A stretch of DNA of 35,061 nucleotides from CAZDBA01 sp964503615 (GCA_964503615.1 CAZDBA010000032.1:1-35061); one strand, 5' to 3'. Shown: positions 17,592 through 26,483, numbered from the stretch's first letter. Numbers and translations are program-made. The notes: generated from the letters alone by a model not told the origin.

Positions 17592-19046
17592 CTATTCCTG
17601 TTCTTTCTTTGATAAATGCTCGAGCACGCTGTCCACTGTCGAATTCGCTTGCCGTATACAGTCCGGAATGCCCACGCCACGATACGAAGCTCCCGACAAA
17701 TACAATCCACTCAACTGGTCCAGATGAGAATTGACTCGGGTCAAAATCCCGGGATGGCCAAGCGTATATTGAGGAGAGCCGGAAGGCCAACGCTGGATCC
17801 GATATCCCTCAGGCGAACAGTTTACTTTCATGAACCGTTTGATTTCCCGTTGAGCGATCTGCAATATTTCTTCGTCGCAGGTCTCTTGGCCAACCTCCGC
17901 ACCCGCGCGTCCCAAATAGGCTCGAATCAGCTTCCGCCCCTTCGGACAACGATCGTAATGTTTTGACGAGGTCCAAGTCACCGCTGTAATTCCGTTCTGT
18001 TCTTCTGTCGGCACGACGAACCCGTAACCATCCAGATCATGCTCTATCTCATCTTCGGAATACCAGAGATTGATCGCAGCCGTCGAAACGTGCGGAATCT
18101 TTTCCAAGTCACCAGCCAGATCAGGAGCATCGTCGCGGATGATCGCCGCAGTTACAAACGCCGGACATGTGGCAATCACGACGTCGTACTCATGCTCAGC
18201 GGGTGAATCAGTTGCCTCTGCCGACTGCGAACTCAAACTCCACATCTGCCCCATTCGGTTTAACCGCGTCGCTTTGTGCCCGAGCCAGATCTTAGTCTGC
18301 GTCAGATTCGATTTTAAATTACCAATCAAGTCAGACATTCCACCGGCAAAAGTCACAAAGGGAGGTAGCGGATCACCCTGCCCTCCTGCGTTTTTCTCCT
18401 TTTGAGCTCGCTGACGTTTTCGCAAACCGCGGATCAGACTGCCGTGCTTTTTCTCAAGTCCGCGAAGCTCTGGATAAGTCGCCGCAACGCTCAGCCGATT
18501 ACCATCACCGGCATAAATGCCGCACAGCAGCGGCTGGATCAGACGGCGATAAGCCTGCCGTCCCAATCGCCGCGTCATGAAATGTTCCAGCGATTCGTCT
18601 TCTGTCGAGCGACTTGCGGGAATCAAAACGTCCGCCGCCACTCGCAATTTTCCAGTCAAGCTCAACAGTGTCGTCGAGAATAGGCTTTTGATATTTCCCG
18701 GTACAAACCCGGTCAACCCGGCCGGCAAGCGATGCATCTTTCCGCCTTGCCACACAAACGTCTTTTTGTTTTCAGGTCGAGTGCCGCGCAGCGATTCCAC
18801 CAACTCCAGTTCTTTGCACAGCTCGATCCCTGCCTGCTTGCGCGACAAAAAACTCTCCGCTCCCATCTCCAAAAGCATCTGATCGACGCGAACCGAGTGA
18901 ATTTTGCCGCCCAGTCGTTCCGAAGACTCGAACAAGTCGATCTCCAGCCCGTGCGGAAACTGCCCCAGGCTTTTTTCAAGTCGATATGCAGCGGTCAGCC
19001 CGCTGACTCCGCCGCCAAGAATCGCAACTTTAGGCGGTTTGTTCAT
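17592..19046 (-). CDS. hemY: FAD-dependent coproporphyrinogen III/protoporphyrinogen IX oxidase (CgoX)
   Basis: This is the oxygen-dependent, FAD-containing oxidase also listed as hemG or cgoX. The 484-residue product opens with an FAD-binding dinucleotide fold, KVAILGGGVSGLTAAYRLE. It has ESSERLGGKI shortly after, and the C-terminal family signature YLSGASYRGVGIPDCIRQA. Next to hemQ, and with no hemN or hemF nearby, it is expected to oxidise coproporphyrinogen III to coproporphyrin III, as the enzyme does in Gram-positive bacteria. The ATG at 19046 puts the FAD motif at the normal distance and overlaps hemE by 17 bases. An upstream in-frame Met at 19079 would add 11 residues deeper in hemE and is less likely. 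Confidence 0.94.
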   Translation of the reverse strand: MNKPPKVAILGGGVSGLTAAYRLEKSLGQFPHGLEIDLFESSERLGGKIHSVRVDQMLLEMGAESFLSRKQAGIELCKELELVESLRGTRPENKKTFVWQGGKMHRLPAGLTGFVPGNIKSLFSTTLLSLTGKLRVAADVLIPASRSTEDESLEHFMTRRLGRQAYRRLIQPLLCGIYAGDGNRLSVAATYPELRGLEKKHGSLIRGLRKRQRAQKEKNAGGQGDPLPPFVTFAGGMSDLIGNLKSNLTQTKIWLGHKATRLNRMGQMWSLSSQSAEATDSPAEHEYDVVIATCPAFVTAAIIRDDAPDLAGDLEKIPHVSTAAINLWYSEDEIEHDLDGYGFVVPTEEQNGITAVTWTSSKHYDRCPKGRKLIRAYLGRAGAEVGQETCDEEILQIAQREIKRFMKVNCSPEGYRIQRWPSGSPQYTLGHPGILTRVNSHLDQLSGLYLSGASYRGVGIPDCIRQANSTVDSVLEHLSKKEQE

Positions 19047-20109
19047 GCACGTACTCGACCAGTTGCTTGACCGATTCAACTTGGGTCATTGGAAGGATCC
19101 CGTGCCCAAGATTAAAGATGTGCCCCGGTTGTCCGCCTGCCTGCTCAAGAACGGCATCCGCCTGGCGCTGCAACTCGGACCACGGAGCCAACAAAGCGGT
19201 CGGATCCAGGTTCCCCTGAATCGCGCGATCCATTCCGATCACCTTTCGCGACTGGCTGAGCGGCATACGCCAATCGACACCGATCACATCACCGCCGCAC
19301 TTGGCAACCTCATCCAGATGGGTGCTGGTGCCAGTGCTGAAGTTAATCGTTGGCACGCCCGCCGACTGAATCTCCGCAAACAATCGGGTGTTGAACGGCT
19401 GGATAAAACGTTGGTAGTCTGCACCTGAAAGAACACCGGCCCATGAATCGAAAACTTGCAACGCAGAAGCTCCGTGGTCGGCTTGCCGCAACAAGTAATC
19501 GGCCACAACATCGACCAGTTTGTTCATCAGCACGGCCCACGACTCGGGGTGCGTGTACATAAACTGTTTGGCTTTTTCGTACATCTTGGAACCGCTACCC
19601 TGAATCGCATAGCAAGCCAAAGTAAACGGAGCGCCTGCAAAACCGATCAACGGAATCCCACGCGGCTCCAGTGATTTGCGAACGAGCGAGATCGCTTCCA
19701 GCGTTGGCCCCATGCAATCTACCGCTTTGGGAACAAGCAACGCGTCGACATCGGCCGGCGTGTCCAGAGGTGTTGCCAGTTTCGGTCCGAACCCTTTAAT
19801 GAAATCCAAATCCATTCCCATGCCGATCAGCGGCGGGAGGATATCGGAAAAGATAATTGCGGCGTCCAAGTCAAACGCATCGATTGGCTGTAGTGTCACT
19901 TCGGCAGCCAGAGCTGGAGTCTGAATAACATCCAACATCGAATGTTCTGCACGAATCGCGCGATACTCGGACATGTACCGACCGGCTTGACGCATCAGCC
20001 AGATCGGCGTGCAATCCGTCTTCTCGCCTCGGCATGCTTTTAGGAATCGGCTGTCGTGTAAAGAGTCTTGCTCGGTCATCGGTGCAGTGTTTTGTTCAGG
20101 TTGTGTCAT
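19030..20109 (-). CDS. hemE: Uroporphyrinogen III decarboxylase
   Basis: HemE removes four acetate carboxyls from uroporphyrinogen III to give coproporphyrinogen III in the cytoplasm. The 359-residue product has the N-terminal signature PIWLMRQAGRYMSEYR, FSDILPPLIGMGMDLDF, GFAGAPFTLACYAIQG (the second family signature) and FNLGHGILPMT near the end. The length is normal. It starts one base after the hemQ stop and overlaps hemY, so translation is probably coupled. A second Met ten codons later (MTEQDS) is an alternative start. Confidence 0.97.
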   Translation of the reverse strand: MTQPEQNTAPMTEQDSLHDSRFLKACRGEKTDCTPIWLMRQAGRYMSEYRAIRAEHSMLDVIQTPALAAEVTLQPIDAFDLDAAIIFSDILPPLIGMGMDLDFIKGFGPKLATPLDTPADVDALLVPKAVDCMGPTLEAISLVRKSLEPRGIPLIGFAGAPFTLACYAIQGSGSKMYEKAKQFMYTHPESWAVLMNKLVDVVADYLLRQADHGASALQVFDSWAGVLSGADYQRFIQPFNTRLFAEIQSAGVPTINFSTGTSTHLDEVAKCGGDVIGVDWRMPLSQSRKVIGMDRAIQGNLDPTALLAPWSELQRQADAVLEQAGGQPGHIFNLGHGILPMTQVESVKQLVEYVHEQTA

Positions 20110-20110
20110 T

Positions 20111-20899
20111 TCAACGTTTCAATTCTGGGGACGGCTGCCAAGCAACACGCCCGACGAAAAAGGGACCCATGTTCTCAATGAACTCGCTTGTTTGACGAGT
20201 CTGACGCATACGTTGCACCAAAGCGGACAGCGGAAACAGCTCCTTGCCCAACAAGCCAATAATGAAATCGTTGTCGTCCATGTTCAGCCCGTGCCCGGCC
20301 AAACGAATGTCGGTCGCATAGCCCGCTTTGCCGAACGCATGTCCGATCCCGCCGTGTTCCATCAACATTTTGCGTTGTTCCTCACGCGATTCCCGTTCGA
20401 AACTGCCGTCGCGGCGAACGGGATACCAAACACACCACGGCGTTTCGGGATCGCAAACTCGACGGATCGGCCGGTGAAGGAGAATGTCTTCCAAGTCACT
20501 TTCGTATCCGATCGAATAGGTCCGCCCCAACATTGTGAACTCCTGGCTGAACTCGAGATCTTCGAACTCTTCTTTGGCCAGCAGCGGATGGATCGTGTCG
20601 ACGATGTAGGCTGGGTCTTCGCAGAACGCCAGCATTCCGATTCCGGTTGGATTATTGAGGTCCTGATAAAGCACAACTTGCGGTTGCTCTTCTTTTAACA
20701 GCTCAATGATCTCAGGCAAGTCAAAACAATCGTCGAACGCCATGAACTGCATAAACAAACGACGGTCCAACGAATCGGGCTTGCCGTCCGTCATTCCACG
20801 CTCTGAAATATTGATACTGGGCAACGCAGGCCCCGAGGAAGAATTGTCTTTGTCTGACTCGGTTCCCTGCTTTTGTTCCTGGTCTTTTACTTCAGCCAC
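20111..20899 (-). CDS. hemQ: Coproheme decarboxylase (chlorite-dismutase family), HemQ/ChdC
   Basis: HemQ oxidatively decarboxylates two propionates of coproheme to give heme b, the last step of the coproporphyrin-dependent pathway. I place the start at the GTG at 20897-20899: AAGGAGG lies just upstream at good spacing, the gene then overlaps hemB by 13 bases, and the protein is 262 residues, near the family norm. The earlier frame (Met at 20998) would put 33 more residues inside hemB. Residues 1-45 are polar and probably disordered. The ferredoxin-like core then carries WYPVRR (Tyr159, at the place of the catalytic Tyr), EHGGIGHAF and AGHGLNMDDNDFIIGL. In the last motif, His203 lies where the family's axial heme ligand is expected. 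GPFFVGR near the end is also typical. The fit is good, but residue roles are inferred by eye alignment. Confidence 0.9.
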   Translation of the reverse strand: MAEVKDQEQKQGTESDKDNSSSGPALPSINISERGMTDGKPDSLDRRLFMQFMAFDDCFDLPEIIELLKEEQPQVVLYQDLNNPTGIGMLAFCEDPAYIVDTIHPLLAKEEFEDLEFSQEFTMLGRTYSIGYESDLEDILLHRPIRRVCDPETPWCVWYPVRRDGSFERESREEQRKMLMEHGGIGHAFGKAGYATDIRLAGHGLNMDDNDFIIGLLGKELFPLSALVQRMRQTRQTSEFIENMGPFFVGRVAWQPSPELKR

Positions 20900-21930
20900 T
20901 GACAAACCTCCTTGGCATGATAAGAAATAATCAAGTCCGCTCCTGCTCGCTTCATTCCCGTTAACAACTCGATCACGACACTTCGTTCGTCCAGCCAACC
21001 TTTGGCTGCGGCCGCTTTGACCATCGAGTATTCTCCGCTAACGTTATACGCAACCATCGGAATTTCAGCGAACTGTTGTTTTGTGTTTCGAATGATGTCC
21101 AGATAAGCCAACGCCGGTTTGACCATCAAAAAGTCCGCGCCTTGCTCAACATCCAAACGAGCCTCGGTCAACGATTGTCGAAGCTCCGCCGGATCCATTT
21201 GGTGAGTTTTTCGATCGCCAAATTTCGGCGAACCGTCGGCAGCGTCACGAAACGGTCCGTAGAACGCGCTCCCGTATTTTATGCTGTACGACATGATCGA
21301 AACATGTTCAAAGCCGCCCGAATCCAACGCACCTCGGATACTGCTGACCATCCCGTCGATCATCCCGCTGGGCGCTACGATATCCGCACCACTTTCCGCA
21401 TGCGACAAAGCGATCTCATTCAGACGAGTTAAAGTCTGATCGTTCAATAGATAACCATGTGGGTGCGGACCGTTATCGCCTTGTTCGTTTTCATGGACAA
21501 CACCACAATGTCCATGGTCGGTGTATTGACAAAGACAAACGTCCGTGATCACCACAAGCTTTGGAAATTCTTGCTTCAGCTTTCGAACGGCCTGTTGAAC
21601 AATCCCGTCATCGGTCGACGCCTCGGTCCCGACACTGTCTTTTTGGTCAGGGATGCCAAACAGGATCACCGCTGGAATACCGAGCTCTTGAATCTGTGCT
21701 GCTTCTTCACTCAATTGATCCAAAGACAATTGAAACTGCCCTTGCATTGAGGGAATCTCGTTGCGAACATTTTCGCCGCCTGTGACAAAGATTGGGCAGA
21801 TAAAGTCCTCAGGGCCCAGTCTGAACTCACGGACCATTTTTCGAACGCCATCAGAGTATCTCAGTCGGCGCGGGCGAACGACAGGTCGTTCCGGTTCGTA
21901 TCGGTTTTCGGAACCGCTAGAGTCGCTCAT
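20887..21930 (-). CDS. hemB: Delta-aminolevulinic acid dehydratase (porphobilinogen synthase), zinc type
   Basis: HemB condenses two 5-aminolevulinates to porphobilinogen. The 347-residue product has both active-site lysines: K218 in SYSIKYGSAFYGPFRDA and K271 in DFLMVKPALAYLD. The metal site is the cysteine-rich zinc type: DVCLCQYTDHGHCG with C132, C134 and C142, not the aspartate-rich magnesium type. YNVSGEYSM is also conserved. The start ATG overlaps the hemD stop in an ATGA junction, and the end overlaps hemQ, so translational coupling is likely on both sides. Confidence 0.97.
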   Translation of the reverse strand: MSDSSGSENRYEPERPVVRPRRLRYSDGVRKMVREFRLGPEDFICPIFVTGGENVRNEIPSMQGQFQLSLDQLSEEAAQIQELGIPAVILFGIPDQKDSVGTEASTDDGIVQQAVRKLKQEFPKLVVITDVCLCQYTDHGHCGVVHENEQGDNGPHPHGYLLNDQTLTRLNEIALSHAESGADIVAPSGMIDGMVSSIRGALDSGGFEHVSIMSYSIKYGSAFYGPFRDAADGSPKFGDRKTHQMDPAELRQSLTEARLDVEQGADFLMVKPALAYLDIIRNTKQQFAEIPMVAYNVSGEYSMVKAAAAKGWLDERSVVIELLTGMKRAGADLIISYHAKEVCQWLK

Positions 21931-22709
21931 TGTTTTTCCTGTTCAAGTTTCTCAAAGTGTTCTAGCAAGGCCGCTACCATTCCCTCGCCAGTATGTTTGC
22001 TGGGCACCACGTCGACCGCGATCCCTAACTTGCTTGCTCTCGCTGCGGTCATCGGACCGATACAAGTCACCGTCGATCGTGCCAAAACCGATTTGTAGTC
22101 CGGAACTTGATCGCAATAACTACTGACGACAGAAGGGCTGGTAAATGTGACCGCGTCCAGTTCTGACTTGAGCGTGTTGACATCGCTCACTGACAATTTT
22201 ACTGGAAAGGTTTCGTATACAGCAACCTGCGAGCAAATTGCCCCTGCGGCCTGAAGCGATTGTACAAGTTCCGGGTTCGCGTCTTTCGGACTGGGATACA
22301 GAATACGATCACCCGGTCGAGCGCCCAGTTCGTTGGCAAGATCTTTACTGGTAAAACGGGTGGGAACAAAGTCTGCATTGTACCCATACACCTGCAAAGT
22401 CTGCTGAGTTTTGGGGCCAACGCAGGCAATTTTAATCGTTTCCGGCAATCGAGCTTGAACGAGCGCAAAGAAAAAGTTGATCGCATTGCTGCTGGTAAAT
22501 ACGATCCAATCCAGCTCGTTCAGCTGTGCTGTGATCCCGTCGACCTGGTCCACCATTGCCTGATCAATCGTCGCTCGAAACTCGATCAGAGGTACCCCAA
22601 CCGGAATCGCGCCGTGTTGAGTGAGCAACGTTTCCAGTTCGCCCGCCTGCTCTCGCGCGCGGGTAACCAGTATTCGTTTGCCAGCAAGTGGATTTGGGGA
22701 ATTGTTCAT
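21927..22709 (-). CDS. hemD: Uroporphyrinogen III synthase
   Basis: HemD closes hydroxymethylbilane with ring-D inversion to uroporphyrinogen III. Sequence conservation in this family is low. The call rests on the two-lobed Rossmann-like pattern and on position. It starts with GKRILVTRAREQAGELETLL and has WIVFTSSNAINFFF, ACVGPKTQQTL, ILYPSPKDANPEL, AVTFTSPSVVSSY and TCIGPMTAARASKLG, all typical positions of the family. From the ATG at 22709 the product has 260 residues. The frame extends to 22802, but those 31 residues overlap hemC and are unlike HemD. It lies ten bases after the hemC stop and overlaps hemB by four. Confidence 0.93.
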   Translation of the reverse strand: MNNSPNPLAGKRILVTRAREQAGELETLLTQHGAIPVGVPLIEFRATIDQAMVDQVDGITAQLNELDWIVFTSSNAINFFFALVQARLPETIKIACVGPKTQQTLQVYGYNADFVPTRFTSKDLANELGARPGDRILYPSPKDANPELVQSLQAAGAICSQVAVYETFPVKLSVSDVNTLKSELDAVTFTSPSVVSSYCDQVPDYKSVLARSTVTCIGPMTAARASKLGIAVDVVPSKHTGEGMVAALLEHFEKLEQEKQ

Positions 22710-22719
22710 GGGATCGGTT

Positions 22720-23685
22720 CTAAGCGTGCTCCGGCAGCGAATCCAAAATCGCCTGCCCGCCATCGGCCAAAACGGCCTGAGCCAGTTCTGCGGCCACAGC
22801 AACTTCGTCGCTTCCGGTCAACTCGTGAGTCACCAGCTGAGTTCCATCCAGCCGGCCCAATCGTCCCTGAATTGTAAATTGATCTGTTTTCGTTTCCTCG
22901 CACCACCGCCAACTTGCATACGCAGCAATCGGCGAAGAGCAACCGCCGCCAAGCCCAGAAAGAAACATCCGTTCGGCATGAACGCATCGCTTGGCAGGTT
23001 CATCTACCAACGAGTCCACGGTCTGCGATGCAGTTTCGTTTTTACAACGCAACGTTGCTGCGATCATTGCCTGACCGGGAGCGGGCAACATCAACTCCAG
23101 AGGAATCCACTGTGAAATCTGGTCAGCAAGTCCAAGTCGAACCACACCGGCTGCGGCCAACACGATCGCATCGTAGTGATCCGCATCGGGTGCAGGTGAA
23201 ACGACTTTGGCAATCCGGGTCGGCACGTTTCCGCGGATCGAGCGAACTTTCAAATCGGGACGCGCTGCCAGCAATTGGGCTTGGCGTCGATAGCTGCTGG
23301 TTCCTACAACGGCGCCCTCGGGCAAAGTTTCCAAGGTTGCTCCGTCTCGTGCGATTAGAACATCCCGAGGATCCTCTCGCTCAAGAATCGGCACGATCAA
23401 CGTTTCCTCTGCGGCCTGAACGGGCAGGTCCTTAAGGCTGTGAATCGCAACGTCGATCGTTTGTTGATGGATCGCCTCGTCCAGCTCAGCCGTAAAAAGC
23501 CCTTTGCCACCGATTTGAGGAAGGGGCTGTTGGGTTTGACGATCGCCGCGAGTGGAGAACTCCCGAATTTCGATCTCAGTTTCCGGGAAAGCAGCTTTGA
23601 TTTTTTCGGCAACGGTGCGAGTCTGCCAAAGAGCAAGCTTTGAACCCCGCGTGCCGAGGGTAAGCAAACTCGTCGAACCGGTCAT
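22720..23685 (-). CDS. hemC: Hydroxymethylbilane synthase (porphobilinogen deaminase)
   Basis: HemC polymerises four porphobilinogens into hydroxymethylbilane. The 321-residue product starts LLTLGTRGSKLALWQT. It has IGGKGLFTAELDEAI, DVAIHSLKDLPV, VVGTSSYRRQAQLL, RGNVPTRIAK and PAPGQAMIA. The cysteine that carries the dipyrromethane cofactor is C249 in SGLGGGCSSPIAAYA. Its ATG overlaps the hemA stop by one base, so hemA and hemC are almost certainly translated from one message. Confidence 0.97.
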   Translation of the reverse strand: MTGSTSLLTLGTRGSKLALWQTRTVAEKIKAAFPETEIEIREFSTRGDRQTQQPLPQIGGKGLFTAELDEAIHQQTIDVAIHSLKDLPVQAAEETLIVPILEREDPRDVLIARDGATLETLPEGAVVGTSSYRRQAQLLAARPDLKVRSIRGNVPTRIAKVVSPAPDADHYDAIVLAAAGVVRLGLADQISQWIPLELMLPAPGQAMIAATLRCKNETASQTVDSLVDEPAKRCVHAERMFLSGLGGGCSSPIAAYASWRWCEETKTDQFTIQGRLGRLDGTQLVTHELTGSDEVAVAAELAQAVLADGGQAILDSLPEHA

Positions 23686-25067
23686 CAGGATTGGCCTTGA
23701 GACGGCGCGTCCTCGGAAATGGGCATCTCAGCTTGGGGCGATTGCAGACTCTGCTGCTCAGGATCCACCTCTAGCTCAAACAACTCCCGAATCGCTTCGC
23801 CGTAATCGATTCCCGCACGCATCCCTTGGACTTGTCGCAAATTGACAGTCGGATCGCGAAGAACTTTGTTGACCAAAGTTTGAGAGAACTTGTGCAAGAT
23901 CTCCCACGCTTCCGAGTCGATTTTTGGATTGGACTTGGCCAGCAGCTCCAGTTCCTGACGACGAATTCGGTCTGCCTTTTGACGCAAGCTCACCACAGTA
24001 GATTCGATTCCGATCGTACGAATCCAGCCAAGGAAACGATCGGTCTCGGCACGAATGATCTCTTCAACTTGCGGAATTTCTTCACGACGAAGCTGCATCG
24101 ATTTGCCAGTCGCCATTTCCAGGTCGTCTACGTCACAACGTTCGACATTTTCAATCTCATTCACAGAGATCTCAACATCACGCGGTACAGCAATATCCAG
24201 AATCATAAGCGGGCGGTCAGGGCGTTGCCGCATCGGTTGCTCAATGTCTGCACGAGTCAAAAGAGTGTGTGGAGCACCGGTCGACGAAATCAAAATGTCG
24301 GCACCCGGTAGCAGGTTTCCAAGCTGTTCAAAAACGTAAGCCGTTCCGCCGTAGCGATTGGCAACTTCGTTTCCTTTCTCGATCGTTCGATTCACGACTT
24401 GGATTTTGGTCACGCCCAGTTTGACTAATTGTGCCAAAGCAAGTTCAGCCATCTCGCCCGCTCCCAGCAGCAAGACGGTTTTGCCGGAAAGATCGCCCAG
24501 CTTTTTGGTCGCTGTGTTAACCGCAACGGTAGCGATGTTTAGAGAGTGGTTGTTGATCTGAGTCTCAGCACGAGCGCGGCGTCCTGAGCGGATTGCCGTT
24601 TGAAACAGCTTGGTCAGAACCGGGCCACTAGCATTCATCGCCAAACCCATCCGCATCGCATCGCCTACCTGGCCAAGGACTTGGGGTTCGCCCAAAACCA
24701 ACGACTCCAAGCCGCAGGCAACTCGTGATAGGTGTTCTGACACTGCAGGGCCATCGTACCATCGGGCATGTTCTATAAGCTCTTCTTTGGTTACACCACG
24801 GCCCAAAGCAACAAACTCGATTAGCTCGTCGCGAGTCTCTTGCAGTTCAGCCGGTGAAACGAAATCGCGAGAGTATTTTGAAAAGACGTACAACTCGGTT
24901 CGGTTGCAAGTCGACAATATTGCCAGTTCAATAACTGAGGATAACGCTCCGTCGCCGCAGCGAAAACGGGCACATGCGTTGGCCAAGCTGTTTGAATCAA
25001 AGTGGACTTTTTCCCGAAACGCAATAGGCACATGGTGATGAGAAAAAGATAGGCAAAGAAGACTCAT
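23685..25067 (-). CDS. hemA: Glutamyl-tRNA reductase, first gene of the heme operon
   Basis: HemA reduces glutamyl-tRNA(Glu) to glutamate-1-semialdehyde with NADPH, the committed and usually rate-limiting step of the C5 pathway. The 460-residue product has the catalytic Cys54 in LSTCNRTELYVF, ACGLESLVLGEPQVLGQV, and the NADP-binding LLLGAGEMAELAL. The C-terminal dimerisation helix is present, followed by a polar tail of about 20 residues. The N-terminal LSFSHHHVPIAFREK is also typical. It starts at the first ATG with no evident ribosome site. Being first in the operon and divergent from hemH, its promoter must lie in 25068-25431. Confidence 0.97.
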   Translation of the reverse strand: MSLLCLSFSHHHVPIAFREKVHFDSNSLANACARFRCGDGALSSVIELAILSTCNRTELYVFSKYSRDFVSPAELQETRDELIEFVALGRGVTKEELIEHARWYDGPAVSEHLSRVACGLESLVLGEPQVLGQVGDAMRMGLAMNASGPVLTKLFQTAIRSGRRARAETQINNHSLNIATVAVNTATKKLGDLSGKTVLLLGAGEMAELALAQLVKLGVTKIQVVNRTIEKGNEVANRYGGTAYVFEQLGNLLPGADILISSTGAPHTLLTRADIEQPMRQRPDRPLMILDIAVPRDVEISVNEIENVERCDVDDLEMATGKSMQLRREEIPQVEEIIRAETDRFLGWIRTIGIESTVVSLRQKADRIRRQELELLAKSNPKIDSEAWEILHKFSQTLVNKVLRDPTVNLRQVQGMRAGIDYGEAIRELFELEVDPEQQSLQSPQAEMPISEDAPSQGQS

Positions 25068-25431
25068 GTTGTTTTGATTTTCGAATTTGCGTTACGGGAA
25101 CAATTTGTCTGTTGTGTTGCCAGCTTGCTACCGGATCATCAGAAATAATGTAGGTAAAACCCCACCTCCCTACGATATCAAAAACTGTTGAGAGATGATA
25201 AGGTTGTGCGATATTTTGACGCAACATACCTTCTTTTTACCAGCATATTGCGAAAGATCGTTGAATTCAATCTACGGAACGTATGGCAAACCGCGGTTTC
25301 AAACACTTGATTACATTCTCCATTTCCCCCTGTATTTCCTAGACCGAACCAATTGCCACAATGGCACCTTAATGTGAACTTCCCCCGCAATTGGCTGACC
25401 CCAAATTCGAAGTAAAAACGAAGATCCTTCC
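25068..25431. promoter_or_regulatory. Divergent control region between hemA and hemH
   Basis: This 364-base, AT-richer stretch must drive the heme operon to the left and hemH to the right. For hemH, TTGATT (25307-25312) and TGTATT (25331-25336) are 18 bases apart, a weak match. A perfect palindrome TTGAATTCAA lies at 25261-25270. I find no clear Fur-like or other named operator and no convincing hemA promoter. Small ORFs here have no recognisable content. Confidence 0.4.
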
Positions 25432-26466
25432 ATGAACGAAATTAAATCCAAGTATCACGCAATTCTATTGGTTTCATTTGGCGGTCCCGAGGGACCTGAC
25501 GATGTCATGCCGTTCTTGAGAAACGTGTTGCGAGGCAGGAATGTTCCCGAAGCCAGGATGCTGGAGGTCGCGGAGCACTACAACCATTTTGACGGGGTGA
25601 GTCCAATCAACGCCCAGAACCGTGAACTGATCGCCGCGTTGGAAGCGGAACTGAAACAGCATGGAATCGACGTCCCGATCTACTTTGGGAATCGCAATTG
25701 GCATCCGATGCTGGAAGACACCTTACGTCAAATGAAAGAAGACGGTGTTGAAAAGGCGATTGCGTTTTTTACTTCTGCCTTCAGCTGCTATTCCGGTTGC
25801 CGCCAGTACCGCGAAAATATCTTTAATGCACAAGAAGCGATCGGCAAAGGCGCGCCTAAAATCGACAAGATCCGCATGTGTTACAACCACCCACTGTTTA
25901 TCGAAGCAAATAGCGACAATGTAAAAGCAGCGATCGCTAATATCCCCGCCGACGAGCTGACTCAAACGAAACTATTGTTCACCGCCCACAGCATCCCGAT
26001 GGGCATGGCCAACTCCTGTGCCTATCAGACCCAGTTGACCGAAACCAGCCGCCTGATTGCCAAGAGCGTTGGCATGGAAAACTGGGAACTGGTTTACCAA
26101 AGCCGAAGCGGCCCACCCAATCAACCTTGGTTGGAACCGGATGTCTGTGACTATATCCAATCACTGGCTGGTAAAGAGATCAAGAACGTGGTGATCCTTC
26201 CGGTCGGTTTTCTATCGGATCACATGGAAGTGATGTTCGATTTAGATACCGAGGCGAAAGAGGCTTGTGACGAACACGGCTTGCAGCTGTTTCGCGTTCC
26301 CACCGTCGGCGTGCATCCAAAGTTCGTAACGATGATTCGAGAGTTGATCGAAGAGCGAGCGCTGGGAAAAGAAAAAGTTGCCGTTGGACAGTATCCACCC
26401 AATCACGACGTGTGCCCCAAAGATTGCTGTGGATCCGGTCGACCCAATTTCACGTCACCGGTTTAA
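25432..26466 (+). CDS. hemH: Ferrochelatase, probably coproporphyrin ferrochelatase (CpfC)
   Basis: HemH inserts Fe(II) into the porphyrin; in a HemQ-type pathway the substrate is coproporphyrin III. The 344-residue product begins AILLVSFGGPEGPDDVMPFL. It has catalytic His186 in LLFTAHSIPM and Glu265 in GFLSDHMEVMFDLD, both diagnostic. C123 in SGCRQYREN and the C-terminal C328, C332 and C333 (HDVCPKDCC) resemble the [2Fe-2S] ligand set of actinobacterial ferrochelatases, so a cluster is likely. It is transcribed away from the hemA operon and converges on mtaB with a 17-base gap. No transit or membrane segment is visible. Confidence 0.95.
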   Translation: MNEIKSKYHAILLVSFGGPEGPDDVMPFLRNVLRGRNVPEARMLEVAEHYNHFDGVSPINAQNRELIAALEAELKQHGIDVPIYFGNRNWHPMLEDTLRQMKEDGVEKAIAFFTSAFSCYSGCRQYRENIFNAQEAIGKGAPKIDKIRMCYNHPLFIEANSDNVKAAIANIPADELTQTKLLFTAHSIPMGMANSCAYQTQLTETSRLIAKSVGMENWELVYQSRSGPPNQPWLEPDVCDYIQSLAGKEIKNVVILPVGFLSDHMEVMFDLDTEAKEACDEHGLQLFRVPTVGVHPKFVTMIRELIEERALGKEKVAVGQYPPNHDVCPKDCCGSGRPNFTSPV

Positions 26467-26483
26467 CGGCCAGACCACCCCGC

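Noticed and set aside
17588..17710. N-terminal extension of hemL to an upstream Met
   Set aside because: It overlaps the end of hemY, is unlike HemL, and the ATG at 17587 has a ribosome site and the normal family start.
20009..20698. 229-codon plus-strand ORF opposite hemQ/hemE
   Set aside because: It lies antisense to two well-supported heme genes, has no domain, signal or ribosome site, and is explained by codon bias of the real genes.
22710..22802. N-terminal extension of hemD
   Set aside because: The 31 extra residues overlap the hemC end and are Trp/Arg-rich, unlike the family; the ATG at 22709 is better.
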